Shown: positions 60,643 through 64,000 of the stretch, in pieces | How the letters are laid out: the number at the start of each line of letters is the position of its first letter | Position numbering within the stretch: the first letter of the stretch is position 1 | From: GCA-2717185 sp964474755 | Lineage (GTDB): Bacteria > Pseudomonadota > Alphaproteobacteria > UBA8366 > GCA-2717185 | Length of the DNA stretch: 64,000 nucleotides | Direction of reading: 5' to 3' | NCBI GenBank assembly: GCA_964474755.1 | Contig: CAYYUG010000007.1 | Span: 1 to 64,000 of the forward strand | Notes under the pieces: generated by a model | Database searches by the model: none | The model's input: the letters and a program-made list of their open reading frames with translations, nothing else | What the model was told of the DNA's origin: nothing | Program-made: the position numbers and the translations under genes

Positions 60643-61431
60643 ATGGATTTAAAGGATAAGGTCACCATAGTTACCGGCGGTGCGTCTGGGATTGGTGCAG
60701 CTTCTGCGCGGAAATTTGCAGCGCGAGGCGCTAAGGTTGTTGTTACAGATGTGAATGGCGAAGGGGCTAAGGCGATCGCTTATGAGATCGGCGGTCACGC
60801 CGTCGTTTGCGATATAGGTAACGAAGCGGCTGTGAATGAGCTTGTTGAGGAGGCTGAAGCCGCATTCGGGCCGGTTGAAATTTTCTTCAGCAATGCCGGC
60901 ATCAATAGCGGGCGCGAACTCCTCAATACCGATCTATCGGTTTGGGAGGATCATTGGCGGGTCAACGTCATGGCGCATGTCTATGCGGTACGTGCCGTAT
61001 TGCCCGGGATGCTAGAGCGCGGAGCTGGCTATCTGGTTCATACAGCCTCGATGGCCGGCATCCTGATGTCTAACGGTAACCTGCCCTATACGGTGTCAAA
61101 GCATGCCGTCGTCGGGCTCGCCGAATATTTGTCGGTCACGCATCATCATCAGGGCATTCGCGTATCCTTGCTGGCGCCCCTCGGCGTCCGCACACCAATG
61201 CTTGGCGATACGGATAGGCCCTTCGCTCGTAACGCCGCCGGACCTATCAAAGAGCCGGAGGAGGTGGCCGAGATGGTTGCATCTGCTGTTGAACAAGAAC
61301 GCTTCCTAATCCTGACAGACGAGATCGCCCAGACCTGGATGGAAGGAAAGACGAACAACACTGAACGTTGGTTAAGAGGAATGCGCCGTTTGGCAGAAAA
61401 AATTGAGGCCGAAGGTGGACGTGACGCCTAG
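60643..61431 (+). CDS. SDR family oxidoreductase
   Basis: 262 residues. TGGASGIGAA at 12-21 binds the nucleotide, FSNAGIN is the NAG motif, serine in HTASMAG, YTVSK is YxxxK, and the end is longer than usual (ERWLRGMRRLAEKIEAEGG). It probably oxidises the alcohol made by the 2OG oxygenase upstream. Confidence 0.85.
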   Translation: MDLKDKVTIVTGGASGIGAASARKFAARGAKVVVTDVNGEGAKAIAYEIGGHAVVCDIGNEAAVNELVEEAEAAFGPVEIFFSNAGINSGRELLNTDLSVWEDHWRVNVMAHVYAVRAVLPGMLERGAGYLVHTASMAGILMSNGNLPYTVSKHAVVGLAEYLSVTHHHQGIRVSLLAPLGVRTPMLGDTDRPFARNAAGPIKEPEEVAEMVASAVEQERFLILTDEIAQTWMEGKTNNTERWLRGMRRLAEKIEAEGGRDA

Positions 61432-61463
61432 CTAAAATGATCAACGCTGAACGTTGTCTGTTG

Positions 61464-61501
61464 ATGGCCAGCTTTAATTTGTTGAAGAATGGCCAGCTTT
61501 A
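61464..61501. repeat. 13-bp direct repeat
   Basis: ATGGCCAGCTTTA occurs twice, at 61464-61476 and 61489-61501, 12 bp apart, between the convergent SDR and Rieske genes. Origin unknown. Confidence 0.45.
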
Positions 61502-61574
61502 CACATGCTATGCCGATGCTAAATACATGCTGCCAGTTGCAGGCTAATTTTTATATCGCCAATTAAGTGCTAAG

Positions 61575-62795
61575 TTAGCCTTGCATAACTTCCAGTAACT
61601 GCTGCTGGAAATGGTGTACGTTACGCTCCCAAACCGGCGAGAAAACGACCTCGTCAGCAACCGGAGAATGGCGAGCAATTTGCTGTTCTTCCCAAATGCC
61701 AAAATCTTGGCTGCGGATACCATCGCGCCCGTCCGGCTTGCGGCTCTTGCCAAGCCAGCGGTCGAGCACTTGTTTGCGTGCAGCAGCGAAGTCCCCGTCC
61801 GTCGCCCCTTTGCCGGCAAAGAAGAAGCCCATTTTAGCAATCGTACGGTCCGGGCCCAATGGGTCGATGATGACAGACGCCAGATGGTTTTCAGTCACTG
61901 TCACCGTGACATTTGGCAATAGTACGCTGGTACAGACCGCCTGCGATGCGCCCGGCGATACCGGGATTGCTGGCAAGGGATGTTTCACGTCGCCTTTGCC
62001 ACCACTTTTGGCACGAGCTGGCCTTCCCTTGCGCGCTTTTAGGGTGATAAAGCTGCGATCTTGCAAGGCCTCCGTCCATGGCTCGCCGGTCTTCATCTCA
62101 AGGTCATCCGAGATTTTATTAAAGATGCCCTTGTGGACCCAAATATGGTGATAGGTTTCCCAATTGTCGTTTTGGAATTTCCAGTTCGCCTGGAATTCCC
62201 AGTCCTGGCGCTTGCCCAGATGGGTTGCGCCTATTTGGGTGCCAGCGACAAGCTTTTGGAGCGGTTCCACATGTTTTTCGATCGGTGGTGCTTTGCCATC
62301 GAGGTTAATGAAGATCCAGTGATGCCAGACGGCGCAACGCACTGGGACGAGGCTGAGCTTGCAGCGATTGAGATCAGTGCGGCTGCCATCCTTCGTGCCA
62401 TCGAAAAACGGAATCGCCCTAAGCGCGCCATCAAGGTTCCAGGCCCAAGCATGATAGGGACAGGTCAGCGCCTTTAGGCCCTTTTCTGGCTTGGTAAGCA
62501 CCGTCGCTGCGCGGTGTCGGCAGACATTGTGGAACGCCTTGATCTCGCCCACCTCGTTGCGCACTAGGATGATCGGTAGTTTGCCAATCATAACTGGCAT
62601 CGCGTCGCCGGCTTTCGGGATATCGGCTTCGAAGCCTACCCCCATCCATGTGCGGGGGAAGAATGTTTCCTGTTCTAAGTCAAAAAATTCTTGGCTTGTA
62701 TAGGCTGCACCGGGCAGCCCTCCGGCTTTCTCTATGGGTTTACGGATTGCCGTAACTGCGCGTTTCCCCAGGATCTGTTCAACGGTTCGTGCCAT
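61575..62795 (-). CDS. Rieske 2Fe-2S aromatic ring-hydroxylating oxygenase alpha subunit
   Basis: 406 residues. The Rieske site has C92/H94 in VCRHRAA and C112/H115 in TCPYHAWAW. The iron site is in FQNDNWETYHHIWVH, with the asparagine-tryptophan-glutamate and the two histidines of the ring-hydroxylating alpha subunit family. It differs from the 41.9-kb protein and resembles the choline/carnitine and phenylpropionate dioxygenase type. ATG 62795 has AGGA 7 nt upstream; ATG 62801 is an alternative. It follows the gamma-glutamyltransferase gene, 23 bp away. Confidence 0.87.
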   Translation of the reverse strand: MARTVEQILGKRAVTAIRKPIEKAGGLPGAAYTSQEFFDLEQETFFPRTWMGVGFEADIPKAGDAMPVMIGKLPIILVRNEVGEIKAFHNVCRHRAATVLTKPEKGLKALTCPYHAWAWNLDGALRAIPFFDGTKDGSRTDLNRCKLSLVPVRCAVWHHWIFINLDGKAPPIEKHVEPLQKLVAGTQIGATHLGKRQDWEFQANWKFQNDNWETYHHIWVHKGIFNKISDDLEMKTGEPWTEALQDRSFITLKARKGRPARAKSGGKGDVKHPLPAIPVSPGASQAVCTSVLLPNVTVTVTENHLASVIIDPLGPDRTIAKMGFFFAGKGATDGDFAAARKQVLDRWLGKSRKPDGRDGIRSQDFGIWEEQQIARHSPVADEVVFSPVWERNVHHFQQQLLEVMQG

Positions 62796-62818
62796 TGGCA
62801 TTTCCTATTGTTGCTGCG

Positions 62819-64000
62819 CTACCAGCCGACCGCATAAGCGCTGCGTCGCGGGTCGGCGCCCGCTTCCCTAATTCCTGTAGTTCCGTCGACCCGCACGGTG
62901 CAGACGGAGCCAGCGAGCCATTTAAAGTCCGACCACCAGGCGACATCGTGCCCGAGTTCCGACAGTGCGTTGCCGATTGCCCTATCGATGCGGCCTTCCA
63001 AGTTTATTCGGCCGGGCTGATAACTATGAGGTAGAGCCGAGCCAGGCCAGCTGTAGCTCGCAATACGCGGCGCTTCGACAGCGGCTTGGGGGTCCATTCC
63101 GAAGACGTGTACGTTCAAAAACGCCTGCATTTGCGCCTGGCCAACGACCTCGCTTCCCGGCGAACCGAAGGGTTGTATAGTGCCGTCTGCACTAATCGCG
63201 AGCATCGGGCTCGCAGACATGCGGGGTCGTCGCCCAGGGCCGACACAAGCTGGATGATCGGGGTTAGTATATGCACGGGAACCCCACATGGAGGCAGTAA
63301 GACCTGTGCCTGGTGTCACCGGCCCACTGATTACCGGGTCGCTCGGTGTCGCGGAGAAGACATTTCCGTCGCCATCTACTGCGCAAAGATAGGATGTTTC
63401 CAACGGCTGCGTAGCTTCGTCGACCGTCACCGACACGCTAGATGCATCCTGTGTCCAAGGCGGCGGCACATTGCCGTTAATGGCACCGGGCGGTGGCATC
63501 TGCGGCCAGGCCTCGTCCGGTTGGATCAACGCACTGCGTTTTTTGGCGTAGGCTTTCGAAAGTAAGGTGTCGAGTGGTACGTCAACGAATTTGGTGTCTC
63601 CGTAATAATATTCGCGGTCTGCTGCCGCGAGCTTAAGCGCTTCGGCGACAGTGTGGATGTATTCTGTCGAGTTGTGGCCGAGTGCAACTAAGTCGATAGG
63701 CTCGAGAAAGTTCAGCGCTTCGAGGATCATCGGGCCTTGGCACCAAGGGCCAGTCGAGTAGATGTCAGTGCCGTGGAAAGTCGTATGACAAGGGGGTTCA
63801 ATTTCAGCCCGAAATGCAGCGAGATCTTCGCGTGTCATGAGGCCACCGTCACACTCCTGATGGCGGACTAAGGCCTCAGCGATGTCGCCTTTATAGAAAG
63901 CGTCACGGGCAGCCTGGAATCCAGCCGTGCGGCCTAGGTCTCTATGTGCAGTCTCCTCATCCACCATATATTGCAGCGACTTGGCGAGGTCTCTTTGGCA
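62819..64000 (-). CDS. gamma-glutamyltransferase family protein (partial at window edge)
   Basis: The last about 390 residues of a GGT/Ntn hydrolase, which runs past the right edge. YYYGDTKFVDVPLDTLLSKAYAKKR is typical. PLETSYLCAVDGDGNVFSATPSD stands where the autocatalytic threonine is expected: T-S-Y replaces the more usual T-T-H, with the threonine retained. PRMSASPMLAISADGTIQPFGSPGSEVVGQ and VDGTTGIREAGADPRRSAYAVGW close the chain. Relatives include acylases and hydantoin or cephalosporin-type hydrolases. Signal peptide and start are outside the window. Confidence 0.82.
   Translation of the reverse strand, partial: CQRDLAKSLQYMVDEETAHRDLGRTAGFQAARDAFYKGDIAEALVRHQECDGGLMTREDLAAFRAEIEPPCHTTFHGTDIYSTGPWCQGPMILEALNFLEPIDLVALGHNSTEYIHTVAEALKLAAADREYYYGDTKFVDVPLDTLLSKAYAKKRSALIQPDEAWPQMPPPGAINGNVPPPWTQDASSVSVTVDEATQPLETSYLCAVDGDGNVFSATPSDPVISGPVTPGTGLTASMWGSRAYTNPDHPACVGPGRRPRMSASPMLAISADGTIQPFGSPGSEVVGQAQMQAFLNVHVFGMDPQAAVEAPRIASYSWPGSALPHSYQPGRINLEGRIDRAIGNALSELGHDVAWWSDFKWLAGSVCTVRVDGTTGIREAGADPRRSAYAVGW

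Noticed and set aside
1..64000. CRISPR arrays, rRNA or tRNA genes, complete insertion sequences
   Set aside because: No regularly spaced repeats, no conserved RNA gene segments and no transposase gene were seen by eye on either strand.

Overview
The window looks like chromosomal DNA of a free-living, probably marine, alphaproteobacterium. The support is moderate GC, dense short operons, and very many catabolic families common in marine Alphaproteobacteria: xanthine-dehydrogenase-type molybdenum hydroxylases, luciferase-like flavin monooxygenases, TauD/PhyH dioxygenases, CaiB CoA-transferases, and a cupin resembling DMSP lyases. Taxonomy is inferred from gene content only; there is no rRNA or tRNA here. 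The sequence is a scaffold: 100 Ns at 20524-20623 are flanked on both sides by the same 55 bp.

Layout. 1-1.4 kb: AT-rich, foreign-looking segment with a GFA-family gene, a perfect inverted repeat and the tail of a serine recombinase. 1.4-6.3 kb: epimerase, flavin monooxygenase, class II aldolase, GST, a decayed second GST, and a ferritin-like protein. 6.5-14.5 kb: CoxG-like protein, then on the minus strand two molybdopterin hydroxylase large subunits around a PyrK/PyrD-like pair and an XRE regulator. 14.6-20.5 kb: divergent catabolic genes (dihydroxyphthalate-decarboxylase-like protein, 2-hydroxychromene-2-carboxylate isomerase-like protein, flavin monooxygenase; then amidohydrolase, TauD, enolase-superfamily enzyme). 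20.5-30.2 kb: assembly gap, M20 peptidase remnant, class III aminotransferase, DddQ-like cupin, PhyH, SDR, amidohydrolase, DUF35/thiolase pair, PiT phosphate transporter. 30.4-41.9 kb: Nudix, SDRs, a complete three-subunit molybdenum hydroxylase (FAD, 2Fe-2S and Mo subunits), NMT1-like binding protein, DUF2848, cupin, flavin reductase plus HpaB-type hydroxylase. 41.9-49.2 kb (minus): Rieske oxygenase, secreted protein, YcsF-like protein, CaiB, crotonase, UbiD, with at least three gene remnants. 49.3-64 kb: nitronate monooxygenase-like protein, acyl-CoA dehydrogenase, three TauD proteins and a TauD remnant, CaiB, PuuE-like deacetylase, an AhpD-like gene with an in-frame UGA, MetE-like protein, 2OG oxygenase, SDR, Rieske oxygenase, partial gamma-glutamyltransferase.

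Together the genes read as a catabolic island: ring hydroxylation (Rieske, HpaB, Mo hydroxylases), decarboxylation (UbiD, dihydroxyphthalate- and ACMSD-like proteins), CoA activation and beta-oxidation-like steps (CaiB, acyl-CoA dehydrogenase, crotonase, thiolase/DUF35). No single substrate can be assigned from sequence alone.

The most striking single observation is the AhpD-family gene at 57075-57686. One in-frame UGA replaces the second cysteine of the CxxCxxxH redox motif. The frame stays open and conserved for 120 codons afterwards. A hairpin suited to a bacterial SECIS lies at the right distance. It is a strong selenoprotein candidate that ordinary gene callers split in two.
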